Assembly (NCBI RefSeq): GCF_003600155.1 | Contig: NZ_QWLD01000013.1 | Span: forward strand, 1 to 51,392 | Length of the DNA stretch: 51,392 bases | Reading direction: 5' to 3' | Origin: Nesterenkonia muleiensis | Lineage (GTDB): Bacteria; Actinomycetota; Actinomycetes; Actinomycetales; Micrococcaceae | Part shown: positions 22,761 through 31,130 of the stretch, piece by piece | Numbering within the stretch: position 1 is the first letter of the stretch | Layout: every line of letters begins with the position of its first letter | Made by a program: the position numbers and the translations under genes | The notes under the pieces: generated by a model | Told to the model about the DNA's origin: nothing | Databases searched by the model: none | What the model saw: only the letters and a program-made list of their open reading frames with translations

Positions 22761-25760
22761 ATGCTCACCGTGCTCGCTGTGCTCTTTGCAGTGAGCATCC
22801 TGGCCCCGGTTCTCTACTCCTGGTGGGGGCGGAACACCTTCTACGTCCTTGCGGCGGTGTTGGTGGGTGCCTTCGTCTGGACCCTTGCCTATGTTCCGGA
22901 GGTGATCGGGGCCGATCAGGCCGCTGCGATCGGTGAGCCGAACGCGCCGCCGGCAGAGGTCGTCGAATGGATCACCCAGCTCGGTGTTGAGCTGGCCTTC
23001 CGCATGGACGCTCTGGCGCTGGTGATGTCCATGCTCATCACCGGTGTGGGCGCGGCGGTCATGCTCTACTGCGCCCGCTACTTCGCCGCAGATGAACGTG
23101 CCGCCGGTCCTTTCGCCGCCCAGCTCTTCGCTTTCGCCGCCGCCATGCTGGGACTGGTGCTCTCCGATGATCTGGTGATGCTCTTCATCTTCTGGGAGCT
23201 CACCACCATCTTGTCCTTCCTGCTGATCGGCTATTCGGCACACCGCATCTTCGCCCGCCGCTCCGCCATCCAGGCGCTGGTGGTAACCACCTTCGGCGGC
23301 TTGGCCATGCTGGTGGGCCTGCTCTGGATCGGTGAGCTCGCCGGCTCCTACCGGCTCTCCGAGATCCTGGCCCAGTCCTCCGAACTGAGCGGGACTGCGG
23401 TGGATCTGGCCATGGTGCTGATCCTCATCGGTGCGATCTCCAAGTCCGCACTGGTGCCCTTCCACTTCTGGCTTCCGGCCGCGATGGCCGCCCCCACACC
23501 GGTCAGCGCCTATTTGCACGCCGCCGCCATGGTCAAGGCCGGTGTCTACCTGGTGGCGCGCTTCGCCCCCGGTTTCCACGACACCGCCTTCTGGCTGCCG
23601 ATCGTGCTCATCCTGGGTCTGGCCACCATGCTCGTAGGCGCCTACCGGGCCCTGCGGCAAACCGATATCAAGCTCGTGCTCGCCTACGGCACTGTCTCCC
23701 AGCTGGGCTTTCTGATCATGGTCAACGGCCTGGGCACCGAGGACGCCGCCCTGGCAGGCATCGCTATGCTGCTGGCCCACGGGCTGTTCAAAGCCGCGCT
23801 GTTTATGGTGGTCGGCATCATCGACCACAAGACCGGCACCCGAGACCTGCGCAAGCTCTCCGGGGTGGGGAAAAGCCAGCGCCCGCTGCTGATCATCTCA
23901 GTGGTCGCCGCTGCCTCCATGGCCGGGCTGCCCCCGCTGTTCGGATTCGTGGCCAAAGAGGTGGTCTTCGAGTCCTTCTACGGCTACGCCGAGGTCAACG
24001 GTTTCTGGGGCTGGCTGGTCCTCGCCGGCGTCGTGCTGGCCTCGGCGGTCACCGTGGCCTACTCAGCACGTTTCCTCTGGGGCTCCTTCGCCACCAAGCA
24101 CAAGGAGCCCACCACCTTCCACGGCCGGCCCGACGCGGTGTTTCTGGTCGCCCCGGCCGGGCTGGCTGCCCTCACGCTGATCTTCGCTCTGGTGCCGGGA
24201 CCCCTCCAGACCCTGATTGAACCTTTCGCCACCCTGTTCGAACCAGCGGATCCAAACATCGACCCCACCTACCTGGCCCTCTGGCACGGACTGACCCCGG
24301 TGCTCGGGCTCTCCGTGCTGGCCTGGGTGCTCGGCCTGGGAGCCTTCTGGCTGTTCGGGCGGATCCCGGACCCCCAGCGGACGGTGCCGGAGTCGCTGGA
24401 CGCCGAACGGATCTACCGCAGCTCAATCCGCGGCCTGGACGACACCGCTGCCTGGTTGACCGCCAAGACACAGCGCGGTTCGCTGGGTTGGTACCTATTC
24501 ATCATTATCGCCGTCGCCACGGCCTTCCCTACTGGGGTGGTGGCGCTGACTGGCCAGACCGTCCCGGACCACGTGATTCTGGCCGAGGAGCCGCTGCAGG
24601 CGATCCTCGGGGTGCTCATCATCGCCGGTGGGCTCGGTGCCATCTGGGCGCCCAAGCGTTTTATGGCCGTGCTGATGGTCAGCCTCTGCGGCTGGGGCAT
24701 CGCCGGGCAGTTCGCCCTGCAGGGGGCACCGGATCTGGCGCTGACCCTGCTGCTGGTGGAATCCATTGTGCTGGTGGTCTTCGTCCTGGCGCTGCGCACC
24801 CTGCCGGCCGGAATCTGGACCAAGAACCCGACCCGATTCCGCGCTGGACGTGCCCTGCTGGGTGCGGCGTTCGGGCTCATGGTGATGACCGCCGCGGCCC
24901 TCTCCATGGACCAGAGGGTCGAAGAGCCGGTCAGCGTGGAGTACCCCTGGATGAGCTACGACGTCGGTCACGGCACCAATATCGTCAACGTCACCCTGGT
25001 GGACATCCGCGTCTGGGACACCTTCGGCGAGATCACCGTGCTGGCAGCTGCCGCCACCGGTGTGGCCAGCCTGATCTTCGTGAAGCGGCGCGACGTCCAA
25101 CGCCGCCAGCTCCACGAGGTGCCCACCGGATCGGTCGGCCGGGTGCTCTCGGACAAGGCGCTGTCGCCGAGCCAGGTCAAGGAGATCCAGGTGGCGCGCA
25201 GCTTCGCCACCGTGGCCCGCGAGGCCTGGCTGGTGGCTGGCCGCACTGTGGCCCCCGAGCACCGCTCGATCATCTTCGAGGTGGTCACCAGGCTGATGTT
25301 CCACGCGATCATCCTCCTTTCGCTCTACCTGCTGCTGGCCGGGCACAACACCCCAGGCGGCGGTTTCGCCGGAGGCCTGCTGGCCGGACTGGCCTTCGTG
25401 CTGCGCTACCTGGCCGGCGGCCGCTACGAGCTTGAGGCTGCCATCCCGTTCTCCGCAGGTGCCCTGATGGGCTGGGGGCTGGCAGTGGCCTGCTTCACCG
25501 GCGTGGTGCCGCTGCTCTTCGGCGGGCAGATCTTCCAGAGTTTCATTGTGGACCTCAGCATCCCGGTGCTCGGCGATCACCACCTGGTCTCCTCCGTCCT
25601 GTTCGACGTCGGCGTCTACCTGGTGGTTGTGGGGCTCATCGTGGATGTGCTGCGCAGCCTCGGCTCTGAGATCGATGTTCGCAGCGAGCAGGAGAACCGT
25701 GCAGATACCTCGATGGGACACGACATTCACTCCCAGACCTCTCTGGGGGTGGCGCGATGA
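22761..25760 (+). CDS. mrpA: Na+/H+ antiporter subunit A with fused MrpB (MrpAB)
   Basis: A 999-residue subunit of the multi-protein sodium/proton antiporter, homologous to NuoL. IFWELTTILSFLLIGY holds the conserved glutamate of helix 5, and SALVPFHFWLPAAMAAPTPVSAYLHAAAMVKAGVY the proton-channel lysine region. Residues about 590-770 form the DUF4040 segment (LLLVESIVLVVFVLALR). The last 170 residues are MrpB (MFHAIILLSLYLLLAGHNTPGGGFAGGLLAGLAFVLRYLA), so no separate mrpB exists. GAAAGGG lies 7 bases before the ATG. First gene of a seven-subunit operon; the preceding 142 bases contain a GGAGG-GAA-CCTCC hairpin and a possible -10 TAACTT. Confidence 0.93.
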   Translation: MLTVLAVLFAVSILAPVLYSWWGRNTFYVLAAVLVGAFVWTLAYVPEVIGADQAAAIGEPNAPPAEVVEWITQLGVELAFRMDALALVMSMLITGVGAAVMLYCARYFAADERAAGPFAAQLFAFAAAMLGLVLSDDLVMLFIFWELTTILSFLLIGYSAHRIFARRSAIQALVVTTFGGLAMLVGLLWIGELAGSYRLSEILAQSSELSGTAVDLAMVLILIGAISKSALVPFHFWLPAAMAAPTPVSAYLHAAAMVKAGVYLVARFAPGFHDTAFWLPIVLILGLATMLVGAYRALRQTDIKLVLAYGTVSQLGFLIMVNGLGTEDAALAGIAMLLAHGLFKAALFMVVGIIDHKTGTRDLRKLSGVGKSQRPLLIISVVAAASMAGLPPLFGFVAKEVVFESFYGYAEVNGFWGWLVLAGVVLASAVTVAYSARFLWGSFATKHKEPTTFHGRPDAVFLVAPAGLAALTLIFALVPGPLQTLIEPFATLFEPADPNIDPTYLALWHGLTPVLGLSVLAWVLGLGAFWLFGRIPDPQRTVPESLDAERIYRSSIRGLDDTAAWLTAKTQRGSLGWYLFIIIAVATAFPTGVVALTGQTVPDHVILAEEPLQAILGVLIIAGGLGAIWAPKRFMAVLMVSLCGWGIAGQFALQGAPDLALTLLLVESIVLVVFVLALRTLPAGIWTKNPTRFRAGRALLGAAFGLMVMTAAALSMDQRVEEPVSVEYPWMSYDVGHGTNIVNVTLVDIRVWDTFGEITVLAAAATGVASLIFVKRRDVQRRQLHEVPTGSVGRVLSDKALSPSQVKEIQVARSFATVAREAWLVAGRTVAPEHRSIIFEVVTRLMFHAIILLSLYLLLAGHNTPGGGFAGGLLAGLAFVLRYLAGGRYELEAAIPFSAGALMGWGLAVACFTGVVPLLFGGQIFQSFIVDLSIPVLGDHHLVSSVLFDVGVYLVVVGLIVDVLRSLGSEIDVRSEQENRADTSMGHDIHSQTSLGVAR

Positions 25761-26287
25761 CCATCAACCTGACCCTGCTGATCGTCATGGGCGTGATGTT
25801 CGCGGTGGGGATCTACCTGCTGCTGGAGCGCTCGCTGACCCGCGTGCTGCTGGGCATCATCCTGATCTCCAACGGGGTGAACCTGCTGCTGCTGCAGAGC
25901 GCCGGCCGTTCCGGGCTGCCGCCGATTGTCCGTGATGGGCTGGTGGCCGAGGACTACTTCGACCCATTGCCCCAGGCGCTGCTGCTGACCGCGATCGTGA
26001 TCGCCTTCGCGCTGGTGGCCTTCATGCTCGCGCTGATCTACCGCTCCTGGGTGATGGGCCGCCAGGACGAGGTCGCTGACGACGAGGAGGACCGCCGGGT
26101 GGCCGCTGCCGTCGGAGCCTATGATCCGGAGGAGGACGCCGAGGTCGGCACTGAGACCTCCGAGTTCATTGACACCGTGGATCCGGCCACAGGCTCGGTC
26201 AGGGTGGTCGACGCCGCTGAACGCAACAGTGAAAACGCCGCTGAGGACCACGGCGTTGATCACAGCACCGGAGAGGGGGAGCGCTGA
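25757..26287 (+). CDS. mrpC: Na+/H+ antiporter subunit C (MrpC)
   Basis: A 176-residue NuoK homologue with three membrane helices in the first 105 residues. LLLERSLTRVLLGIILISNGVNLLLLQSAG carries the conserved acidic residue and the SNxxNLL motif. LPQALLLTAIVIAFALVAFMLAL is helix 3. A C-terminal extension of about 65 strongly acidic residues goes beyond the usual length of about 115. Coupled to mrpA by an ATGA overlap. Confidence 0.92.
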   Translation: MTINLTLLIVMGVMFAVGIYLLLERSLTRVLLGIILISNGVNLLLLQSAGRSGLPPIVRDGLVAEDYFDPLPQALLLTAIVIAFALVAFMLALIYRSWVMGRQDEVADDEEDRRVAAAVGAYDPEEDAEVGTETSEFIDTVDPATGSVRVVDAAERNSENAAEDHGVDHSTGEGER

Positions 26288-27987
26288 TGGAGGTTGACCT
26301 CATCGAGTTGGTGCCCCTGGCAGTGCTGCTGCCGCTGTTCGGCGCCGCCTTCGCCTTCGCGTTCTACCGGAACCAGTCCACCCAGAAGACCATCACCATT
26401 GCCACTCTGGTCGCCACCGCGGTGCTGGAGATCCTGTTGCTCTCCGAGGTCTGGGTCAGCGGCACCCATGCGGTGCACCTGGCCGGCTGGCCCGCCCCCT
26501 TCGGCATCTCCATGGTCATCGACCGGTTTGCCGCTCTGATGCTGGTGGTCTCCTCCCTGATCACCATGGCGGTGCTGTTCTACGCCGTCGGCCAGGGCGC
26601 GGCCGAGGAGAAACAGGACTCCGGCCCGGTCTCGATCTTCTACCCCACCTATCTGATCCTGGTGGCCGGAGTCTCCAACGCCTTCCTGGCCGGCGACCTC
26701 TTCAACCTGTATGTGGGCTTCGAAATCTTCCTCACCGCGTCGTACGTGCTGCTCACTCTTGGCGGGGGTGAGGCCCGCATCCGGGCCGGTGTGACCTATG
26801 TGGTGGTCTCAATCCTGTCCTCGATGCTGTTCCTGATCACCATCGGGCTGATCTACTCGGCCACCGGCACGGTGAACCTGGCCGATATGGCGCTGAAGCT
26901 CTCCCAGCTGGACGAGGGCACCCAGCTGATGCTGCACGTGATGCTGCTGGTGGCCTTCGGCATCAAAGCAGCAGTGTTCCCCCTGGCGTTCTGGCTGCCG
27001 GACTCCTACCCCACCGCCCCGGCACCGGTCACCGCAGTCTTCGCTGGTCTGCTGACCAAGGTCGGCATCTATTCGATCATCCGCACCGAGACCCTGCTGT
27101 TCCCGGGGGAGCAGCTCAGCACAGCGCTGATGATCTTTGCCGGACTGACCATGATTGTGGGCATCCTCGGCGCGCTGGCGCAGACGGACATCAAACGTAT
27201 GCTGTCCTTCACCCTGATCAGCCACATCGGATACCTGGTGTTCGGGCTGGCGCTGAGCAGCGTGATCGGTATGGCGGCCACCGTGTACTACGTGGCCCAC
27301 CACATCACCATCCAGACCACTCTGTTCCTGGTCACCGGACTGATCGAACGCCGCTCCGGGACCTCCAATGTGGACCGGCTGGGCGGGCTGGCCAAGATCT
27401 CCCCGGTGTTGGCGCTGCTGTTCTTCGTTCCCGCGATGAACTTGGCGGGCATCCCCCCGTTCTCCGGCTTCGTGGGCAAGCTGGGCATGATGCAGGGCGG
27501 GATCGCGGAGAACACCTGGATCACCTGGACGCTGGTGTTCGCCTCTGTGCTGACCTCCCTGCTCACCCTGCTGGCGGTGGCACGGATCTGGTCCCGCGGA
27601 TTCTGGCGCAAGACTGAAGACGCCGAGGATCCCGGAGAGGCTCTGGCGCACAAGACTCTGGCTCATGCCCGGGCGGCCAATAAGCGGCTGCTGCCGGTGC
27701 AGATGATCGCTCCGACAGCCCTGCTGGTGGGCATGTCAGTAGCCTTCACGGTCTTCGCCGGGCCGTTGATGGACTTTTCCCGGGACGCGGCCCAGGACAT
27801 GTACGAACGCACCCCGTATCTGGAGGCGGTTCTGGGCGAGGAGCGTGTGGACGGTGTGCGCGAAGAACTGGTGGAGTTCACCACACATCATGTGATCGAC
27901 CTGGAGACCGACGACGACGGCGCTGCCGAGTACGCGCCCGTGCGCACCTCGCTGGAACCGGACAGCGCCGAAGGAGGGGATGACTGA
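26287..27987 (+). CDS. mrpD: Na+/H+ antiporter subunit D (MrpD)
   Basis: A 566-residue NuoM/NuoN-like proton-translocating subunit with about 14 helices. Recognisable segments are NLYVGFEIFLTASYVLLTLGG with its glutamate, GIKAAVFPLAFWLPDSYPTAPAPVTAVFAGLLTKVGIYSI with two key lysines, and DIKRMLSFTLISHIGYL. A soluble, acidic tail of about 60 residues follows the last helix. The start overlaps the mrpC stop by one base (TGATG). Confidence 0.93.
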   Translation: MEVDLIELVPLAVLLPLFGAAFAFAFYRNQSTQKTITIATLVATAVLEILLLSEVWVSGTHAVHLAGWPAPFGISMVIDRFAALMLVVSSLITMAVLFYAVGQGAAEEKQDSGPVSIFYPTYLILVAGVSNAFLAGDLFNLYVGFEIFLTASYVLLTLGGGEARIRAGVTYVVVSILSSMLFLITIGLIYSATGTVNLADMALKLSQLDEGTQLMLHVMLLVAFGIKAAVFPLAFWLPDSYPTAPAPVTAVFAGLLTKVGIYSIIRTETLLFPGEQLSTALMIFAGLTMIVGILGALAQTDIKRMLSFTLISHIGYLVFGLALSSVIGMAATVYYVAHHITIQTTLFLVTGLIERRSGTSNVDRLGGLAKISPVLALLFFVPAMNLAGIPPFSGFVGKLGMMQGGIAENTWITWTLVFASVLTSLLTLLAVARIWSRGFWRKTEDAEDPGEALAHKTLAHARAANKRLLPVQMIAPTALLVGMSVAFTVFAGPLMDFSRDAAQDMYERTPYLEAVLGEERVDGVREELVEFTTHHVIDLETDDDGAAEYAPVRTSLEPDSAEGGDD

Positions 27988-28607
27988 TGCGCCGGCCAAG
28001 AACCCCGTTCAGGCTGGAACTGCCGCTGATCCTGTTCCTGGGCTTCTTCTGGATGGCGGTGTGGCAGAGCTTCGATGTCGGCACCTTCATCCTGGGGCTG
28101 ATCTACGCCACGGTCGTGGTGCGGGTCTTCTACCTGCCGCCTCTGCGCGGCACCGGACGGTTCAACCTGTTCTGGGGACTGGTCTTCGCCGTCCGGTTCC
28201 TGGTCAAGATGGTCTTCGCCAGCTTCCAGGTCTCCTGGATGACCGTGGCGAAGGGACCGCGGGTGCGCAACTCGATCATCTCTGTGCAGCTGCGCAGCCA
28301 CGATGACCTGATGATCACTCTGGTCGGCCATGCCCTGGCCCTGGTCCCGGGTTCTCTGGTGCTCGAGGTGGACCGCACCACCGCTACCCTCTACCTGCAT
28401 GCGCTTAACGTCTCCGACGAGCCTGCCGCCGAGCGGATCCGCCAGGATGCCCTGCGCACTGAGGCGCTGCTGATCCGCACCCTGGGCAACCCCTCAGATG
28501 TGGCGGTGGTCAAGGCTGAGGCCCGGCTCGGCCGGATGCCCGGGCTGTCCACGACCGAGCGGGAGATGCCGGTTCCCGCACGTCCCGAGGCAGGTGAGCA
28601 GGCATGA
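27987..28607 (+). CDS. mrpE: Na+/H+ antiporter subunit E (MrpE)
   Basis: A 206-residue MrpE protein. Two N-terminal hydrophobic segments (LILFLGFFWMAVWQSFDVGTF and FILGLIYATVVVRVFYL) precede FRFLVKMVFASFQVSWMTV, and then the soluble SIISVQLRSHDDLMITLVGHALALVPGSLVLEVD core typical of the family. An extension of about 25 residues ends the protein. One-base TGATG overlap with mrpD. Confidence 0.9.
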   Translation: MRRPRTPFRLELPLILFLGFFWMAVWQSFDVGTFILGLIYATVVVRVFYLPPLRGTGRFNLFWGLVFAVRFLVKMVFASFQVSWMTVAKGPRVRNSIISVQLRSHDDLMITLVGHALALVPGSLVLEVDRTTATLYLHALNVSDEPAAERIRQDALRTEALLIRTLGNPSDVAVVKAEARLGRMPGLSTTEREMPVPARPEAGEQA

Positions 28608-29110
28608 GCATGTTGGACTACGCCTACTGGATCACCCAGGTCCTGCTGGCCATCGGTGTGATGTGCTCGATCTACCGGGTGTACAAGGGCCCCTCCGTGC
28701 TGGACCGGGTGATCAGCGTGGATGTGATCCTCATCATCGTCGGCTCGGTGATGCTGGTGGACATGATCTACCACCGGCATACCGACCACATTCTGTTCGT
28801 GGTGGTCACTGCGGTGATCGGCTTCCTCGGAGCGGTGGCGATCGCCCGTTACGTGGCAGTGCGCGAGCCGGGCACTGAGGAGGGCCATCGTCATGCCCAG
28901 GCCATCGGCGGCGGTCGTGCCCCGGAGCCGGAGACCCCTGCCTCGGCCTCCGGGCTGGCGGCTGCCAACAGCGGCCGCTCCGCGGCTGGTCAGCTGGAGG
29001 ACGAGTCCACCTCCTGGTTCGCCGACCTGGCACGTTCCGGCTTTGTGCCCAAGCGCAAGAACGACGACGAGAGCACCGGTCAGGGCTCCGGCGGAGGTGG
29101 AAGAGCATGA
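28604..29110 (+). CDS. mrpF: Na+/H+ antiporter subunit F (MrpF)
   Basis: A 168-residue protein whose first 90 residues are MrpF: three helices with YRVYKGPSVLDRVISVDVILIIVG, where the Pro-Ser-x-x-Asp-Arg motif is diagnostic. The remaining residues are a hydrophilic, Ala/Gly/Ser-rich tail with a TSWFADLARSGFVPKRKN segment, about twice the usual length. Its start overlaps the mrpE stop by four bases (ATGA). Confidence 0.92.
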   Translation: MSMLDYAYWITQVLLAIGVMCSIYRVYKGPSVLDRVISVDVILIIVGSVMLVDMIYHRHTDHILFVVVTAVIGFLGAVAIARYVAVREPGTEEGHRHAQAIGGGRAPEPETPASASGLAAANSGRSAAGQLEDESTSWFADLARSGFVPKRKNDDESTGQGSGGGGRA

Positions 29111-29493
29111 CCCTGGATGCGATTCTTGACGGGACCGCCGCGGTCTTCATGGTGATCGGCGGACTGATGTCCCTGGCCGCCGGAATCGGACTGCTGCGCT
29201 TCCCCGACCTGCATTCGCGGATGCATGCGGCGACCAAGCCCCAGGTGCTGGGACTGCTGATGCTGGTGCTGGCGGCCTCGATCATGTGGCGAAACTGGCA
29301 CTGGGTGCCGATCGCCCTGCTGGCCTGGGGCCTGATGATCCTTACCGCGCCGGTGAGCGCCCACGTGGTGGGCCGGGCCGGATACCGCACGAAGCATATG
29401 CGGGCTGATCTGCTCGCCGACGATGAACTGGCCAGTGCGGTCGACCGGCTCTCCCAGCCTGGAGGGGTGCGCCGCGAGATCAAAGACGAATAA
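29107..29493 (+). CDS. mrpG: Na+/H+ antiporter subunit G (MrpG)
   Basis: A 128-residue three-helix subunit. The family block LLRFPDLHSRMHAATKPQVLGLLMLVLA is fully conserved, followed by LTAPVSAHVVGRAGYR. Last gene of the mrp operon, overlapping mrpF by four bases. GCCGCCCTTCACGCCTCAAG just after the stop (29495-29514) partly matches the start of the hairpin repeat described at 29735, in inverted orientation. Confidence 0.93.
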   Translation: MTLDAILDGTAAVFMVIGGLMSLAAGIGLLRFPDLHSRMHAATKPQVLGLLMLVLAASIMWRNWHWVPIALLAWGLMILTAPVSAHVVGRAGYRTKHMRADLLADDELASAVDRLSQPGGVRREIKDE

Positions 29494-29541
29494 GCCGCCC
29501 TTCACGCCTCAAGCGCCGATTCAGCAGATAAGCTTAGAGAC

Positions 29542-29718
29542 ATGCTTCAGAAGATTGCTTTCGGTGCCATCACGATTCTCGCCGTTGTGGCGGGCATCAT
29601 CATGCTGACCGGCGACCCGGTGGTGGCCGCCTCCTTCGCCTTCGGCGCTGCTGTCCTCTCCGGGGTCAGCCTGGCCTACATCATTGGCCGGGACGGCAAA
29701 AAGACCGCATCTTCCTGA
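29542..29718 (+). CDS. 58-residue two-helix membrane protein
   Basis: A short gene downstream of mrpG. The product starts MLQKIAFGAITILAVVAGI, has two hydrophobic segments (about 5-23 and 29-48) joined by MLTGDPVV, and ends YIIGRDGKKTASS. TAAGCT (29529-29534) lies 7 bases before the ATG, matching the leaderless pattern seen elsewhere in the window, so it has its own promoter. The hairpin repeat follows 16 bases after the stop. I recognise no family. Its position suggests but does not prove a link to the antiporter. Confidence 0.6.
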   Translation: MLQKIAFGAITILAVVAGIIMLTGDPVVAASFAFGAAVLSGVSLAYIIGRDGKKTASS

Positions 29719-29734
29719 GGCGCGGCACTGGCTT

Positions 29735-29810
29735 CTTCAGGCGTGAAGGCCGCGGTAACGCGGCCGAGAGGCGAGCGGGGTTTCTCCGCCCCCGGGAGAC
29801 CCGATTGAGC
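29735..29810 (+). repeat. Hairpin repeat family 1, copy A
   Basis: Begins CTTCA-GGCG-TGAAG (29735-29748), then the stem GGCCGCG-GTAA-CGCGGCC (29748-29765), then GAGAGGCGAGCG and a second stem region, ending about TTGAGC. It starts 16 bases after the stop of the 58-residue gene, same strand. Copies B (31055) and C (34456, minus strand) share the layout with compensating stem changes. The rest of the 29719-29884 gap holds nothing else I can identify. Confidence 0.7.
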
Positions 29811-29884
29811 CGAACGGAATGCTGCGCTTGCGCACGTATTTCCGAGGCGATTGAGGGTTGGCGCGCCGAAGGCGCGACACCAAC

Positions 29885-30157
29885 TCAGACCTCTGAGCTC
29901 TTGCCGTAGGAGGCCCGGAGCTTAGCGGTGGCCTGCTTAGCTCCGCGCTGGGAGAGCACCTGGACGGCAGCGGAGATGGCCGCGGAGGTCACCGCGAACA
30001 CCAGAGCCTTCTTGATCGAGACGGCATCGATCTGGTCATCCTTCGGCGCGTTCTCACCGGTGACCTGCTTCCAGCCGATCTCGAAGATCTTGGAGGCCAC
30101 GAACCCGCCAGCCATCGATACACCGATCGTCACTGCCTTATCCATCAGCTTGTCCAT
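29885..30157 (-). CDS. DUF4235 membrane protein
   Basis: A 90-residue protein with two hydrophobic helices (AVTIGVSMAGGFVASKIFEIGWKQVTG and ALVFAVTSAAISAAVQVLSQRGA), ending with TAKLRASYG. This is the DUF4235 pattern common in actinobacteria; function unknown. TAGGCT lies 6 bases before the ATG without a ribosome site (leaderless). It diverges from the nitrilase-family gene, whose -10 box lies 29 bases away. Confidence 0.82.
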   Translation of the reverse strand: MDKLMDKAVTIGVSMAGGFVASKIFEIGWKQVTGENAPKDDQIDAVSIKKALVFAVTSAAISAAVQVLSQRGAKQATAKLRASYGKSSEV

Positions 30158-30209
30158 GGTCCCAGCCTAGCCCAGGCTGGCCAGGACTGCACCGCAGTAG
30201 AGTGAGAGC

Positions 30210-31028
30210 ATGAAGATTGCCGCAGCACAGATCGTCACCGGTGAGGACCCGCAGGCCAACCTGAAGCTCGTCGAAGAGTGGACCGCCCGGGCCGCTGAGG
30301 CCGGTGCGGAGCTCGTGGTGTTCCCCGAGGCCGTCCAACGAGCCTTCGGCTATTCGCTGACACCCATCGCCGAGGAGGTCTGGGGGCCCTGGGCAGATGA
30401 GGTCCATATGATCGCTCAGCGGCACGGCGTCGTCGTCGTCCTGGGCATGTTCACTCCCGGGGAGCCCAATGACCAGGGCAAGCCGCGGGTGAAGAACACG
30501 CTGCTGGCCGCCGGTCCCTCGGTGTTCGTCAGCTATGACAAGCTGCACCTCTATGATGCCTTCGGCTTCCAGGAGTCACGCACCGTACAGCAGGGGGAGC
30601 GGGTGGTGCGCTTCGACACCCGCGGGCTGCGGTTCGGCCTGGCCACCTGCTACGACATCCGCTTTCCGCAGCTGTTCCAGGCCCACGCCGCCGCCGGGGC
30701 CCACGTCACCATTGTCCCGGCGTCCTGGCAGGCAGGACCGGGCAAGGTGGAGCAGTGGCGGACCCTTGCGGTGGCCCGGGCCCTGGACTCCACCCAGTAC
30801 GTCATCGCCTGCGGCCAGGGCCTGCCCTCAGCCGCCGGCGTGGATGCCCCTCAGGGCGCTCCGAGCGGGGTGGGGCATTCGCTGATCGTCTCACCCACCG
30901 GCCAGATCCTGGCAGAGGCCGGAGAGGAACCTGAGCTGCTGATCGCCGAGATCGACGCCGAGGCTGTCGAGGGAGCTCGCAAGACCATCCCGGTGCTGGT
31001 CAACGCAAGGACTGACCTGGATCTGTGA
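30210..31028 (+). CDS. Nitrilase-superfamily amidase
   Basis: A 272-residue carbon-nitrogen hydrolase. The catalytic triad is Glu40 (VVFPEAVQ), Lys111 (YDKLHLYDAFG) and Cys147 (LATCYDIRFPQLF). The short length and the CYDIRFP motif fit the Nit1/deaminated-glutathione amidase and omega-amidase branch, which hydrolyses the amide of a side-product of glutathione or glutamine transamination. The exact substrate is not certain. TAGAGT is 6 bases before the ATG (leaderless pattern); GAGAG overlaps it. Hairpin repeat copy B starts 26 bases after the stop. Confidence 0.85.
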   Translation: MKIAAAQIVTGEDPQANLKLVEEWTARAAEAGAELVVFPEAVQRAFGYSLTPIAEEVWGPWADEVHMIAQRHGVVVVLGMFTPGEPNDQGKPRVKNTLLAAGPSVFVSYDKLHLYDAFGFQESRTVQQGERVVRFDTRGLRFGLATCYDIRFPQLFQAHAAAGAHVTIVPASWQAGPGKVEQWRTLAVARALDSTQYVIACGQGLPSAAGVDAPQGAPSGVGHSLIVSPTGQILAEAGEEPELLIAEIDAEAVEGARKTIPVLVNARTDLDL

Positions 31029-31054
31029 GGACTGCAGCGTAGCGGCCGGTCCGA

Positions 31055-31130
31055 CTTCAGGCGTGATGGCCGGCGTCAGCCGGCCGAGGGCCGAGCGCGA
31101 CCTGCGCGCGCCGGCGGGACCAGCTCAGCC
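31055..31130 (+). repeat. Hairpin repeat family 1, copy B
   Basis: CTTCAGGCGTGATGG, then a perfect 7-base stem GGCCGGC-GTCA-GCCGGCC (31068-31085), then GAGGGCCGAGCG with a second stem GCCG...CGGC, ending GGGACCAGCTCAGC. It lies 26 bases after the nitrilase-family stop, same strand, and its end overlaps the final codons of the convergent ykoDC gene. Relative to copy A the stem changes on both sides (GCG/CGC to GGC/GCC). Confidence 0.7.

Noticed and set aside
24495-25730. Long minus-strand frame of 411 codons inside mrpA
   Set aside because: Antisense shadow of a well-conserved coding region; composition is His/Gln/Asp-rich with no fold motifs. The same applies to the long frames at 35187-36806, 38798-40054, 8193-9566, 1869-3002, 26809-27666 and 19938-20951.
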